The notes beneath the pieces are model-generated. The model had not been told where the DNA came from. It did not search any database and worked only from the letters and a program-made list of their open reading frames with translations. From Acidimicrobiaceae bacterium (GTDB taxonomy: Bacteria; Actinomycetota; Acidimicrobiia; Acidimicrobiales; RAAP-2), in contig DAHUZJ010000098.1 of the NCBI GenBank assembly GCA_027306585.1, forward strand, positions 1 to 61,175: DNA of 61,175 bases, in the 5' to 3' direction. The position numbers were made by a program, and so were the translations under genes. Each line of letters opens with the position of its first letter. The stretch's first letter is position 1. Below, in pieces: positions 53,260 to 61,175 of the stretch.

Positions 53260-54117
53260 GGACAGCGTCACGAGATCGCCGGTGCCGACGCCGAGGCGCA
53301 GCGCCGCCGACCCTTCCCGCACCACGAGCGCCAGCCGGCCGTTGGCGTCGACGAGCACCCCGACCTCTCCGGCGCCCAGGTCGCCGAAGGCCCGCACGCG
53401 CGACACGATCTCGGTGCCGCCCCACCCGGCGACCGCCTTGCCGGGGACGGGCTCAGCGGTGGCGGTGAGCACGGGCACGTCCTCCGGCAGCGCCGTGGCC
53501 GACGCCGCCAGCTGGACGTTGCCGAACCTGTCGACCCAGGTCACCTCGGCCCGGAGGATCCGGCGCCCGTCGGACATCCGGCCCCGCTCGCAGACCGGCC
53601 TGGGCACGCGGACCAGCTCGTCGACGGGAACGGCCTCGCCGAGCTGGTCGCACGGCGTGCCGTCGCACAGTGCGGCGACGACCGGCGCGAACACGTCGCG
53701 GCCGTCGAAGGTCGGCGACGCGTCGGTACCCACGTCCAGCTCGACGACGTGGTGGAGCTCGCCGGCGGCTTCCGCGGCGGGGACCAGCAGCCCGTTGTCC
53801 GGGCCGACGAACCACAGTGTCCCCGCCTCGATGGCCAGGCCCCGACGGCCGGCCCCGACGCCGGGGTCGACGACGCCGAGCACGACGCCGCTGCCGAGGA
53901 AGGGCACCGCCCGGAGCAGCGCCTCCGACCCGGCACGCACGTCGAACGGCGGGACGTCGTGGGTGAGGTCGACGACGACCGCCCCGGGTACGAGGCGCCG
54001 CAGGACGGCGTGGACGACACCCACGAACTCGTCACGCAGGCCGTAGTCGGACAGGAAGAAGACGGTGGACGACCGCGGCCCGCCAGCACCGCCGTTCGTC
54101 GCCGCCCCGTTCGTCAA
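53254..54117 (-). CDS. SAM hydrolase (DUF62) family protein with an altered triad
   Basis: This 287-residue protein belongs to the SAM hydroxide adenosyltransferase family, related to bacterial fluorinase and chlorinase. FLSDYGLRDEFVGVVHAVL and DLTHDVPPFDVRAGS form the N-terminal SAM site. Of the Asp-Arg-His triad of hydrolases, Asp and Arg are in DPGVGAGRRGL. The His of the FHGRD motif is replaced by Asp in FDGRDVFAP. It may still hydrolyse SAM to adenosine and methionine, or may have shifted chemistry. The start is TTG at 54117, overlapping the HTH gene stop (TTGA). It lies 21 bases from rex. Confidence 0.88.
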   Translation of the reverse strand: MTNGAATNGGAGGPRSSTVFFLSDYGLRDEFVGVVHAVLRRLVPGAVVVDLTHDVPPFDVRAGSEALLRAVPFLGSGVVLGVVDPGVGAGRRGLAIEAGTLWFVGPDNGLLVPAAEAAGELHHVVELDVGTDASPTFDGRDVFAPVVAALCDGTPCDQLGEAVPVDELVRVPRPVCERGRMSDGRRILRAEVTWVDRFGNVQLAASATALPEDVPVLTATAEPVPGKAVAGWGGTEIVSRVRAFGDLGAGEVGVLVDANGRLALVVREGSAALRLGVGTGDLVTLSW

Positions 54118-54314
54118 CCGGCCCGGGTGACGCGCTCGTCGAGGTAGTGATCGAGGTCCTGGGCCCGCACCCGGAACGAACGGCCGATGCGCACCGCCGG
54201 CAGCTCGCCCGCGTTGATCCGTCGGTACACCGTCATGGCCGAGACGCGAAGCAGTGCGGCCACTTCGTTCACGGTCATGAACCGTGCCTCGATGCTCTGG
54301 ACTTCACGGGTCAT
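54114..54314 (-). CDS. Small excisionase-type helix-turn-helix DNA-binding protein
   Basis: This 66-residue protein is almost entirely a MerR-like/excisionase winged HTH: FMTVNEVAALLRVSAMTVYR, then INAGELPAVRIGRSFRV. It closely resembles the small HTH gene beside proC in mycobacteria (the Rv0500A type) and is related to the BldC family. The ATG at 54314 has AAGGGGAG about 8 bases upstream and a TACAGT -10 at 54342-54347. An in-frame GTG at 54410, overlapping the proC stop, would add 32 Arg/Gly-rich residues but is less likely. The targets are unknown. Confidence 0.85.
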   Translation of the reverse strand: MTREVQSIEARFMTVNEVAALLRVSAMTVYRRINAGELPAVRIGRSFRVRAQDLDHYLDERVTRAG

Positions 54315-54341
54315 CTTGGAGACTCCCCTTCCGCGACCCGC

Positions 54342-54347
54342 ACTGTA
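54342..54347 (-). promoter_or_regulatory. -10 hexamer for the small HTH gene
   Basis: TACAGT on the minus strand, with TTCGCC 17 bases further upstream (54365-54370), would start a transcript near 54335 with a leader of about 20 bases holding the AAGGGGAG ribosome site of the ATG at 54314. Confidence 0.45.
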
Positions 54348-54406
54348 CGCCCAGGCCAGGGTCGGGCGAAAGGCCTGCCTGCCGTTCCTGCCCGGCAGGG
54401 GGCCGT

Positions 54407-55207
54407 TCACCGCGCCAGGTTGCGGGACCGTTCAGCCGCCGCGAGGACGGCCTCGAGGAAGGCGGAGCGGACCGCCCGGGCCTCGAGCGCCCGCAACCCG
54501 GCCGCCGTGGTGCCGCCGGGCGACGTCACCCCCGCCCGCAGGACCTCCGGCGTCTCCCCCGTCTCGGCCAGGAGCGCGGCCGACCCGCGCAGCGTCTCGA
54601 GGACCAGGGTTCGGCTCACGTCGCGGGACAGGCCGGCCAGCACCCCCGCCTCGATGAGGGCCTCGGCCACGAGGAAGACGTAGGCGGGACCGGAGCCGGA
54701 GAGGCCGGTCACGGCGTCGAGGTGGCGCTCGGGGACCCGGACCACGGTCCCCACGGCGGCCAGCACCGACTCGGCCCACTCGAGATCGCTCGACGCCGCG
54801 GCGCCACCGCCGGACATCGCCGACACCCCGGCGCCGACGAGGGCCGGCGTGTTGGGCATGGCACGCACCACCACTGCCCCGGCCGGCAGGCACGCCTCGA
54901 GCCGCCCGGTCGGCATGCCGGCCACGATCGAGAGGACCCGGGTGATGCCCGCCGCGCCAAGGGTGCGGCACGCCGGCTCGGCGACCTCGGGCTTCACCGC
55001 CAGCACCGCGCCGGTCGCCGATGCCGTCAGCTCGGTACCCACCACGTCGGCCAGCGCCACGCCGAGGGCGGAGAGCGCGGCCCTCCGGGCAGGGTCGGGG
55101 TCCACGACAGCGAGGTCGCCGGGCTGCCACGGGCCCTGGCGCAGGAGCCCGGCCACGAGGGCCTCCCCCATTCGACCCCCTCCGACCACCAGCAGCGTCA
55201 CGGGCAT
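54407..55207 (-). CDS. proC: Pyrroline-5-carboxylate reductase
   Basis: This 266-residue NAD(P)H enzyme performs the last step of proline synthesis. The Rossmann motif is LLVVGGGRMGEALVAGLL, and the substrate region is VTGLSGSGPAYVF with SPGGTTAAGLRALE near the C-terminus. The ATG at 55207 lacks a ribosome site, and TAGCCT ends 7 bases upstream, so it looks leaderless. It lies 26 bases after the YbjN-type gene. Confidence 0.96.
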   Translation of the reverse strand: MPVTLLVVGGGRMGEALVAGLLRQGPWQPGDLAVVDPDPARRAALSALGVALADVVGTELTASATGAVLAVKPEVAEPACRTLGAAGITRVLSIVAGMPTGRLEACLPAGAVVVRAMPNTPALVGAGVSAMSGGGAAASSDLEWAESVLAAVGTVVRVPERHLDAVTGLSGSGPAYVFLVAEALIEAGVLAGLSRDVSRTLVLETLRGSAALLAETGETPEVLRAGVTSPGGTTAAGLRALEARAVRSAFLEAVLAAAERSRNLAR

Positions 55208-55214
55208 CGGCGAG

Positions 55215-55220
55215 AGGCTA
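55215..55220 (-). promoter_or_regulatory. -10 hexamer for a leaderless proC transcript
   Basis: TAGCCT (TANNNT) on the minus strand ends 7 bases before the proC ATG, with no ribosome site between. Confidence 0.45.
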
Positions 55221-55233
55221 CTCGCGGGGCGCG

Positions 55234-55734
55234 TCAGCGCCGGGGGTGGCGGCGGCGGTAGATGGCCGGGTGGCCGAGCGTCATGGCCGTCGGGTAGTGG
55301 TCGTCGACGTAGACGATCGACGAGCCGGCGATGCGGTCCAGCTCGTCGTCGTCGACCAGCGGCGCCGGCACCCGTCCCATGAGGTAGACGGCATCCTCCG
55401 GGCCGAAGCAGAAGGCCATGCCGTACAGGTCGGCGTTGCGCCGCAGCAGGTACCGCAGCACCTCGGTGACGTTCGCCTCGGGGGCCGGCATGAACTGCGC
55501 CTCGTGGTGGAGGGTGCGCTGGCGCAGGGTCAGCCAGACGGTGATGGCGTCCTTCTCCTCGCCCCGGAAACGGAGGTACCACCGGTGCGATGCCGTCCGG
55601 TCCTCCACGTCCTGGCGTTCGGCCGCGACGAGGCCGAACGTGCCGTCAGCCGACCGCTCCCGCTCGATCCAGGCGTCGATCCGCGCCACCACCTCGCCCA
55701 TCGCCTCGGCGCCGGGCAGGTCGACGCGTGGCAC
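55234..55734 (-). CDS. YbjN domain-containing protein
   Basis: This 166-residue soluble protein has a YbjN (type III secretion chaperone-like) fold. WYLRFRGEEKDAITVWLTL, FMPAPEANVTEVLRYLLRRN (about residues 82-101) and the YGMAFCFGPEDAVYLMGRV strand pair (about 104-122) are typical. The same gene follows mshA in mycobacteria (the Rv0486-Rv0487 arrangement), where its function is unclear. The GTG at 55734 begins 3 bases after the mshA stop. Confidence 0.82.
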   Translation of the reverse strand: MPRVDLPGAEAMGEVVARIDAWIERERSADGTFGLVAAERQDVEDRTASHRWYLRFRGEEKDAITVWLTLRQRTLHHEAQFMPAPEANVTEVLRYLLRRNADLYGMAFCFGPEDAVYLMGRVPAPLVDDDELDRIAGSSIVYVDDHYPTAMTLGHPAIYRRRHPRR

Positions 55735-55737
55735 CGG

Positions 55738-56994
55738 TCAGCCGCACTCCACCAGTCGACCGGCCGTCAGCCGCTCGTGGATCTCCCGGAGCCGCCCGGC
55801 CGCGTCCCGCCAGGTGTAGCGCCGCGCCCGGAGCACGGCAGCCGTCGACAGCCGCTCGGCCAGCAGGGGCTCGTCCACCAGCATGCGCACGTAGGCGGCG
55901 TAGGCGGCAGGGTCCGGCTCGTCCACCAGGAACCCCGTGCGGCCGTGGTCGACCAGCGTGGTGAGGCCCCCGACGGCCGACGCCACCACCGGCGTGCCAC
56001 ACGCGGCCGCCTCCAGCGCCACGAGGCCGAACGACTCCGACCGGCTGGGCACGAGGCACGCGTCGGCGGCCCGGTAGTAGGTCGAGAGGAGCTCGTGCGG
56101 TTGGGGGTCGACCATGGTGGTCCGGTCGGCGACGCCGAGCTCGTTCGCCAGCCGCCGCAGGCGCACGTACGACTCCTGGCCGTGCGGGCCGCTCGGGCCG
56201 CCCACCACCACGAGCCGGTACCGGGGACCGAGCTCGGCGACGGTCCGGACGGCCACGTCGATGCCCTTGAGCGGCTGGATGCGTCCCACCGTGAGGAGCA
56301 GCCGCCCGTCCACCGGCAGTCCCAGCGCACGCCGGGCCTGCGGCGCGTGCCCGGGGCCGAAGAACGCATGGTCGACGCCGGGCGCCACCACCTCGATCCG
56401 GTCCGGGTCGGCGCCGTACAGGTCGGCGATCTGGTCGGCCTCGACCGAGCAGGAAGCGAGGACGGCGTCCGAGCAGGCGATCACTGCCGCCTCGGCCTCG
56501 GCCCGCCGGTGGGGCAGGTCGGCCTGGACCTCCTCGGGCACCAGCTCGGCCTTCACCCGGTCCAAGGTGTGGAACGTCGAGACGAGCGGCAGGTCCAGCT
56601 CGTGCTTGAGCCGGTGCCCGGCGATCCCGGACAGCCAGTAGTTGGCGTGGACGGCCTCGAAGGGGCCGTCGTCGCCGTCGGGACCGAGGTGGCCCGGCCC
56701 GCCCATGACGCCGAGCACACGGTCGGTGAACTCGCCGACCAGTTCGGGCAGCACCTCACGTGCCACGGGCGCGGCCGGCCCGGCGCGGACGTGGTGCACC
56801 CGCAGGCCCGGCTCCACCTCGACCACCAGCGGCACGTCGGGTGACTCCGCCCGGGTGAAGACGTCGCACACGACGCCCGTCCGGGCGAGGGCGGCCGCCA
56901 GCTCCCGCACGTAGACGTTCATGCCGCCACCGTCACCGGTGCCAGGCTGTGCCAGCGGGGACGTGTGGAAGGACAGGATGGCCAGGCGCCGCAT
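55738..56994 (-). CDS. mshA: D-inositol-3-phosphate glycosyltransferase
   Basis: This 418-residue GT4 glycosyltransferase joins GlcNAc to inositol-3-phosphate in the first step of mycothiol synthesis. The N-terminal SFHTSPLAQPGTGDGGGMNV is the MshA hallmark. VGRIQPLKGIDV and the C-terminal SRSESFGLVALEAAACGTPV are the nucleotide-sugar motifs. Mycothiol is the main actinobacterial thiol, which supports the phylum assignment. The ATG at 56994 has a TAGGCT hexamer 9 bases upstream. Confidence 0.95.
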   Translation of the reverse strand: MRRLAILSFHTSPLAQPGTGDGGGMNVYVRELAAALARTGVVCDVFTRAESPDVPLVVEVEPGLRVHHVRAGPAAPVAREVLPELVGEFTDRVLGVMGGPGHLGPDGDDGPFEAVHANYWLSGIAGHRLKHELDLPLVSTFHTLDRVKAELVPEEVQADLPHRRAEAEAAVIACSDAVLASCSVEADQIADLYGADPDRIEVVAPGVDHAFFGPGHAPQARRALGLPVDGRLLLTVGRIQPLKGIDVAVRTVAELGPRYRLVVVGGPSGPHGQESYVRLRRLANELGVADRTTMVDPQPHELLSTYYRAADACLVPSRSESFGLVALEAAACGTPVVASAVGGLTTLVDHGRTGFLVDEPDPAAYAAYVRMLVDEPLLAERLSTAAVLRARRYTWRDAAGRLREIHERLTAGRLVECG

Positions 56995-57006
56995 GACGCG
57001 CCGAGC

Positions 57007-57420
57007 CTACTGGCGCGTCGCGTCCACCCCGGTCTCTCGGTCGGCGCCATTGGCGCCGCCGACGCCCTCGGTGCGCGCCTCGTGCTCCCTGCGGAAGGAC
57101 AGGTAGATGCGCACCAGCGCCTGCTTCTGGTCCTCGTTGAGGTGCGGATCGGCGAGGATCTGGCGCGTCAGGTCCTGCCCTTCGGACGGCGGGTCGAGGA
57201 TGCCCGCCTGGACGTAGAGCGTCTCGGCCGAGATCCGCAGGGCCCGGGCGATCTGCTGCAGGATCTCAGCCGACGGCCGCCGCAGGCCCCGCTCGATCTG
57301 GCTCAGGTAGGGGTTCGAGATGCCCGCCAGCTCCGAGAGCCGCCGCAACGAGAGGCGCGCCGTGTTGCGCTGGGCCCGGATGAAGGCGCCCAGGTCCCGG
57401 TCGCTGCCGTCCGCTCGCAT
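57007..57420 (-). CDS. XRE family transcriptional regulator
   Basis: This protein of about 137 residues has a Cro/CI-type HTH at its N-terminus (LGAFIRAQR, then LSELAGISNPYLSQIERGLR), a short second region and a charged C-terminal tail. The HTH sequence resembles the stress-type XRE regulators found near mycothiol or lipid genes in Actinobacteria. ATG at 57420 and GTG at 57423 are adjacent candidate starts, with TACGCT ending 8 or 5 bases upstream, so it is probably leaderless. The target is unknown; mshA lies 12 bases downstream. Confidence 0.85.
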   Translation of the reverse strand: MRADGSDRDLGAFIRAQRNTARLSLRRLSELAGISNPYLSQIERGLRRPSAEILQQIARALRISAETLYVQAGILDPPSEGQDLTRQILADPHLNEDQKQALVRIYLSFRREHEARTEGVGGANGADRETGVDATRQ

Positions 57421-57428
57421 CACGCCAG

Positions 57429-57434
57429 AGCGTA
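57429..57434 (-). promoter_or_regulatory. -10 hexamer for a leaderless XRE regulator transcript
   Basis: TACGCT (TANNNT) on the minus strand lies 5 bases before GTG 57423 and 8 before ATG 57420, and no ribosome site is present. Confidence 0.4.
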
Positions 57435-57447
57435 CGGCACCGAATGC

Positions 57448-57915
57448 TCATCGCAGCAGCCCCGCACGGCCGGGCGGGGCGTACCGGTAGACGGCGCGGC
57501 CCCACACGGTGCGGCGTGCGACGGGCCCGAACGTGCGGCTGTCGGTGCTCTCGGCCGGGTTGTCGCCGCGCAGCTCCACGGTGCCCTCGCCGGCAGGCGT
57601 GGCCCGCTTCACGATGAGCCGGCGCGGGTCCCGCGGGTCAGGCACGGCGAGGAGGGCGCCGGAGGCAACCGGCCATCTCGGCGCCAGACGGACGACGAGG
57701 AGGCGGTCGCCGGGTTCGAGCGTCGGGACCATGCTGCGGCCCTCCACGACGACGCGGCGTAGGCCGAGGACCGTGAGCGCCGCGCCGCCCGCGAGCGCCA
57801 CGGCGGCAGCGACGGCCACCCGCCCGGCCAGGCGAGAAGCGACGGCGACCAGGGAATTCGCTTGGGGCACGACGTGGGACGACGGCTGGCGCCGGCAGTT
57901 TTCCCGAAGCTGCAC
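57448..57915 (-). CDS. sodX: Nickel-type superoxide dismutase maturation protease (S26 signal-peptidase family)
   Basis: This protein of about 155 residues has one N-terminal membrane helix (VAVAAAVALAGGAALTVLG) and an S26 protease domain. The catalytic Ser is in VEGRSMVPTLEPGD and the Lys in RRLIVKRATP; GDNPAESTDSRTFGPV is a further S26 block. It would cut the SodN leader to expose the nickel-binding N-terminal His. It is divergent from sodN, the usual pairing. The start is unsure: GTG 57915 is a compromise; GTG 57870 (140 residues) and ATG 57942 are also possible. Confidence 0.85.
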   Translation of the reverse strand: MQLRENCRRQPSSHVVPQANSLVAVASRLAGRVAVAAAVALAGGAALTVLGLRRVVVEGRSMVPTLEPGDRLLVVRLAPRWPVASGALLAVPDPRDPRRLIVKRATPAGEGTVELRGDNPAESTDSRTFGPVARRTVWGRAVYRYAPPGRAGLLR

Positions 57916-57921
57916 CGTGGG

Positions 57922-57927
57922 TAGTGT
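57922..57927 (+). promoter_or_regulatory. Candidate -10 for sodN
   Basis: TAGTGT (TANNNT) lies 17 bases after a TTTTCC -35-like hexamer (57899-57904). This would give sodN a leader of about 65 bases that includes its ribosome site. Confidence 0.35.
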
Positions 57928-57999
57928 GGGTCCGACGTGCATCCCCTCACTGTGGACCAACGGCGCCCCGTTCACGGGCACCGGGAAGGAGCCCTTTTC

Positions 58000-58419
58000 A
58001 TGCGCATCATCGACCGTGTTCTCGCCGCCGTCGACCGGGTGGCCCCCCCGCATGTCGCCCACGCCCACTGCGACCTGCCGTGCGGGGTCTACGACCCGGC
58101 GCAGGCCCGCATCGAGGCGGAGTCGGTGAAGGCCATCCAGCAGAAGTACAACGACTCCAACGACGAGGAGTTCCGCACCCGGGCCCTCCAGATCAAGGAG
58201 GAGCGCGCCGACCTCGTCAAGCACCACCTGTGGGTGCTGTGGACCGACTACTTCAAGCCCGAGCACCTGGAGAAGTACCCCCAGCTGCACGAGCTCTTCT
58301 GGAAGGCGACCAAGTCGGCCGGCGAGTCCAAGAAGACGACGGACACCGCCGTGGGCCAGCGCCTCCTGGACGAGATCGCCGAGATCACAACGATCTTCTG
58401 GGAGACCAAGAAGGGCTGA
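58000..58419 (+). CDS. sodN: Nickel superoxide dismutase
   Basis: This 139-residue precursor makes a cytoplasmic hexameric enzyme that removes superoxide. A 22-residue leader ends VAHA, and the mature protein begins HCDLPCGVYD, the nickel hook whose His1, Cys2 and Cys6 bind the metal. The four-helix body reads QARIEAESVKAIQQKYND and so on to the end. The ATG at 58000 has GGGAAGGAG about 8 bases upstream. SodX is encoded divergently. The leader is longer than the 14 residues of Streptomyces SodN. Confidence 0.97.
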   Translation: MRIIDRVLAAVDRVAPPHVAHAHCDLPCGVYDPAQARIEAESVKAIQQKYNDSNDEEFRTRALQIKEERADLVKHHLWVLWTDYFKPEHLEKYPQLHELFWKATKSAGESKKTTDTAVGQRLLDEIAEITTIFWETKKG

Positions 58420-58445
58420 GCTGGGTCGCATCCCGCGTCACCACC

Positions 58446-58482
58446 GCGGCGAGCGCACCGGGACACCCCGGGCGCTCGCCGC
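58446..58482. terminator. Long hairpin terminator after sodN
   Basis: A 16-pair stem (11 pairs 58446-58456/58472-58482, then 5 more, with a single A bulge at 58457) closes on a 4-base loop. It lies between the convergent sodN and zinc-finger genes and is probably bidirectional. No T-run follows. Confidence 0.75.
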
Positions 58483-58562
58483 TGGCGCGTCTGGGGCCAG
58501 ATCGGTCGTCCCCTGGGGCCAGGTCGGCCCCGCACCGGAGGTCCGGCGGCCGTGAGCGTCGG

Positions 58563-59357
<795 letters not shown>

Positions 59358-59465
59358 CGGCGGCAGGCCATCCGACGCCCGTTCGGGCTCCGACGTCGCG
59401 AGACCGGGTTCCGAAGTGCCGCCGCCTGCTTCGGCGGCGCCAGGACGATCGGACGGCGGTGTCTC

Positions 59466-59471
59466 TAGGCT
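59466..59471 (+). promoter_or_regulatory. -10 hexamer for a leaderless SufS-like transcript
   Basis: TAGGCT (TANNNT) ends 6 bases before the GTG at 59478, with no ribosome site between them. Confidence 0.5.
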
Positions 59472-59477
59472 GAGCCC

Positions 59478-60932
59478 GTGACGACCGAGGAGGCGACCCA
59501 ACAACCGCAACAGCCGACGGACGAAGCCGGTGACGCCGGCGCGCCGGCGCCCGAAGTGCCCGCGCTGGCGAGCCTCGTCGGGGCCGGACTGCCCGTCCCC
59601 TGCATCGACGGCGTCAGCCGGCCCTACCGGGACCTCGACTGCGCCGCGTCGACCCCCGCCCTCGAGTGCGTCGTCGACCGGGTTCGCGAGCTCCTCCCCT
59701 GGTACGCCAGTGTCCACCGGGGCGCCGGCTTCAAGTCCCGGACCTCCACCCTCGCGTACGAGGGCGCACGGGACGCCGTGCTCGCCCACTGCGGCCGGAC
59801 CGGTACCGGCGACGTCGCCATCATCTGCCGCAACACCACCGAGGCCATCAACCATCTCGCCTACCGCCTGCCGTTCGAGCCCGGGGACGTCATCGTCACC
59901 ACGGTCGTGGAACATCACGCCAACCTACTGCCGTGGGCCCGTGTCGCCCGCCTCCGCCACGTCGAATGCGGGACGGATGGCACCTTCGACGTCGACGACG
60001 TCGTCCGGGCCCTCGATACGTCGCCACGGCCGAAGCTCTTGGCCCTCACCGGAGCTTCCAACGTCACCGGTTGGCTGCCACCCGTGGACGCCCTCTGCGA
60101 GGTGGCGCACGCCCGCGGGATCCCGGTGGCCGTCGACGCCGCCCAGCTGGCACCTCACCGGCCGCTGCCGGCGGCCGCCGACTACCTCGCCTTCAGCGGT
60201 CACAAGCTCTACGCCCCCTTCGGGGCCGGCGCTCTCGTCGGACCGCGAGCCACGTTCGCCACCGGCGACCCGTTCCTCGCGGGCGGCGGCGCTGTCGACC
60301 TCGTCGACCTCGACGAGGTCGTGTGGACGGCACCACCGGATCGGGAGGAGGCGGGGTCGCCGAACGTGCTCGGCGCCGTGGCCCTGGGCGCGGCGCTGCA
60401 GGAGCTGGAGCAGATCGGCTGGCCGGCCATCGTCGACCACGAGCGCCAACTGGGGCAGCGGCTGCGCCAGGGGCTCGCCGACATCGCCGGAGTGCGGCTG
60501 CTCGGACCTTCGCTGGCGACCGAGACCTTGGCCCTCGCGACCTTCACCGTGGACGGCATGCACCAGGGCCTGGTGGCAGCGCGGCTGAGCGCCGAGCACG
60601 GGATCGGCGTCCGCCACGGCTGCTTCTGTGCCCACCCGTACCTGCTCCGTCTCCTGGGCCTGCGCCAGGACGACGTGGCGGCCATGCGGCACCGGATGCT
60701 GGCCGGCGACCGGTCCGTCGTCCCCGGTGCGGTCAGGGCCAGCTGCGGCCTCGGCACGACCTCGACCGACGTCGACGCCCTGCTCGCAGCGGTTGCCGAG
60801 CTGGCGGGCGGTGCTCCGCCGCCTGTCCGCTACGAGCAGGACCCCACGACCGGCGATTTCTTCCCGTCGAGCGAGCGGCCGGGATGGACCGTGAGCGACC
60901 GGCCGCTCGGCGCTGGTTGCGCCCAGGACTGA
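59478..60932 (+). CDS. Class V aminotransferase, cysteine desulfurase (SufS)-like
   Basis: This 484-residue PLP enzyme has the cysteine desulfurase fold. The PLP Lys is in FSGHKLYAPFGAG, the PLP-phosphate and ring contacts in VVEHHANLLPW and VDAAQLAPHRP, and the active-site Cys region is GVRHGCFCAHP. The Cys-x-Cys pair is followed by a C-terminal extension of about 70 residues ending GAGCAQD. No other suf or isc gene is adjacent, so a role outside FeS assembly, such as sulfur transfer or a selenocysteine lyase-like step, is possible. The GTG start seems leaderless. Confidence 0.88.
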   Translation: MTTEEATQQPQQPTDEAGDAGAPAPEVPALASLVGAGLPVPCIDGVSRPYRDLDCAASTPALECVVDRVRELLPWYASVHRGAGFKSRTSTLAYEGARDAVLAHCGRTGTGDVAIICRNTTEAINHLAYRLPFEPGDVIVTTVVEHHANLLPWARVARLRHVECGTDGTFDVDDVVRALDTSPRPKLLALTGASNVTGWLPPVDALCEVAHARGIPVAVDAAQLAPHRPLPAAADYLAFSGHKLYAPFGAGALVGPRATFATGDPFLAGGGAVDLVDLDEVVWTAPPDREEAGSPNVLGAVALGAALQELEQIGWPAIVDHERQLGQRLRQGLADIAGVRLLGPSLATETLALATFTVDGMHQGLVAARLSAEHGIGVRHGCFCAHPYLLRLLGLRQDDVAAMRHRMLAGDRSVVPGAVRASCGLGTTSTDVDALLAAVAELAGGAPPPVRYEQDPTTGDFFPSSERPGWTVSDRPLGAGCAQD

Positions 60933-61175
60933 CGCGATCCTCGGCGCGGACGCCCGCCACCGTTCGGCCGCCCGGCTCGTGCCACACAGTACGTTCCGAC
61001 GACCGCCGTCGTCGGCGTGACGCCCAGCGTTCCGACGTGGTGCGGTCGTCGATCGTGGTGTTCTCGACCGACGCCTGGGCGCTCCGCCATGTTCGTGCGC
61101 CAGGTATGGCCTCGCGCGGCGTCTCGCGCCTTTTCTCGTGGGTTATCTTGCAGTCCCGGGCCGCTGGGACTGCAA
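60933..61175. other. Right-end non-coding stretch
   Basis: I see no convincing gene in these 243 bases. Short minus-strand frames here lack family features. The segment becomes less GC-rich near the end and closes with a perfect inverted repeat listed separately. Confidence 0.5.
61148..61175. repeat. Perfect 10-base inverted repeat at the right edge
   Basis: TTGCAGTCCC (61148-61157) and GGGACTGCAA (61166-61175) flank 8 bases. The right arm ends exactly on the last base of the window. It could be a terminator stem, part of a mobile-element end, or the point where an assembly stopped. Confidence 0.6.

Noticed and set aside
54315-54406. Small ribosomal protein bS22-type gene beside the HTH gene, as in mycobacteria
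   Set aside because: The 92 bases between the HTH gene and proC do not encode a Lys/Arg-rich 30-residue protein on either strand.
60830-61090. Minus-strand small open frame at the right end
   Set aside because: It overlaps the SufS-like gene end, has no family features, and its composition matches shadow frames.
61148-61175. Terminal inverted repeat of an insertion sequence
   Set aside because: There is no transposase, no second copy and no target duplication in the window; kept only as an unexplained inverted repeat.

Overview
This window is very GC-rich, densely coded DNA from an actinobacterium (Actinomycetota). An Acidimicrobiia-like lineage is my best guess, but the class is inference. 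The phylum call rests on several things: MshA, the mycothiol glycosyltransferase, next to a YbjN-type protein; an actinobacterial ctaE-qcrC-qcrA-qcrB respiratory block; a rex-hemA-hemC-cobA/hemD-hemB-hemL heme operon; HelD; a nickel superoxide dismutase with its dedicated protease; and a proC / small excisionase-like HTH gene pair known from mycobacteria. Most operons are tightly packed with 4-base start/stop overlaps (ATGA, GTGA, TTGA).

Region by region. Bases 1-10600 are an accessory catabolic region. It holds the tail of a CocE-like hydrolase, a two-subunit molybdenum hydroxylase, a GlcG/HbpS-type protein, an M24 peptidase-fold protein with an altered metal site, a DRE-TIM acyltransferase/lyase, and a GntR regulator divergent from a HisD-family dehydrogenase, a short-chain dehydrogenase and an MFS transporter. 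That last set resembles the gene content of dihydroxypropanesulfonate (hps) catabolic loci. Bases 10600-14950 encode the cytochrome bcc complex plus oxidase subunit III. HelD follows, then hemE-hemH-hemG (late heme synthesis), an Lnt-like N-acyltransferase, a HAD phosphatase and a large membrane fusion protein. That fusion joins a degenerate metallophosphoesterase-like N-terminus to an MprF-like lipid aminoacyltransferase C-terminus. Bases 27033-43152 are a complete 14-gene nuoA-N operon (complex I), divergent from a geranylgeranyl-reductase-family gene that may act on menaquinone.

Bases 44697-53232 hold the early heme genes under the redox regulator Rex, plus a repeat-rich membrane protein. 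Next come an SAM-hydrolase-family protein, the HTH gene, proC, ybjN, mshA, an XRE regulator, the divergent sodX/sodN pair, a zinc-finger protein with a long Glu-Pro repeat, and a SufS-like PLP enzyme. The theme of the core part is aerobic respiration: complex I, the bcc branch, heme supply, menaquinone maturation, NADH sensing by Rex, and redox protection by mycothiol and Ni-SOD.

The observations most worth a second look are: (1) the metallophosphoesterase-like/MprF fusion; (2) the hps-like catabolic cassette and its island; (3) active-site substitutions in Lnt (Cys to Ser), the SAM-hydrolase family protein (His to Asp) and the M24 protein (metal-ligand Asp to Cys); and (4) a recurrent TANNNT hexamer 6-7 bases before start codons that lack a Shine-Dalgarno sequence, which suggests widespread leaderless transcription. 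No tRNA, rRNA, CRISPR array or recognisable insertion sequence was seen.
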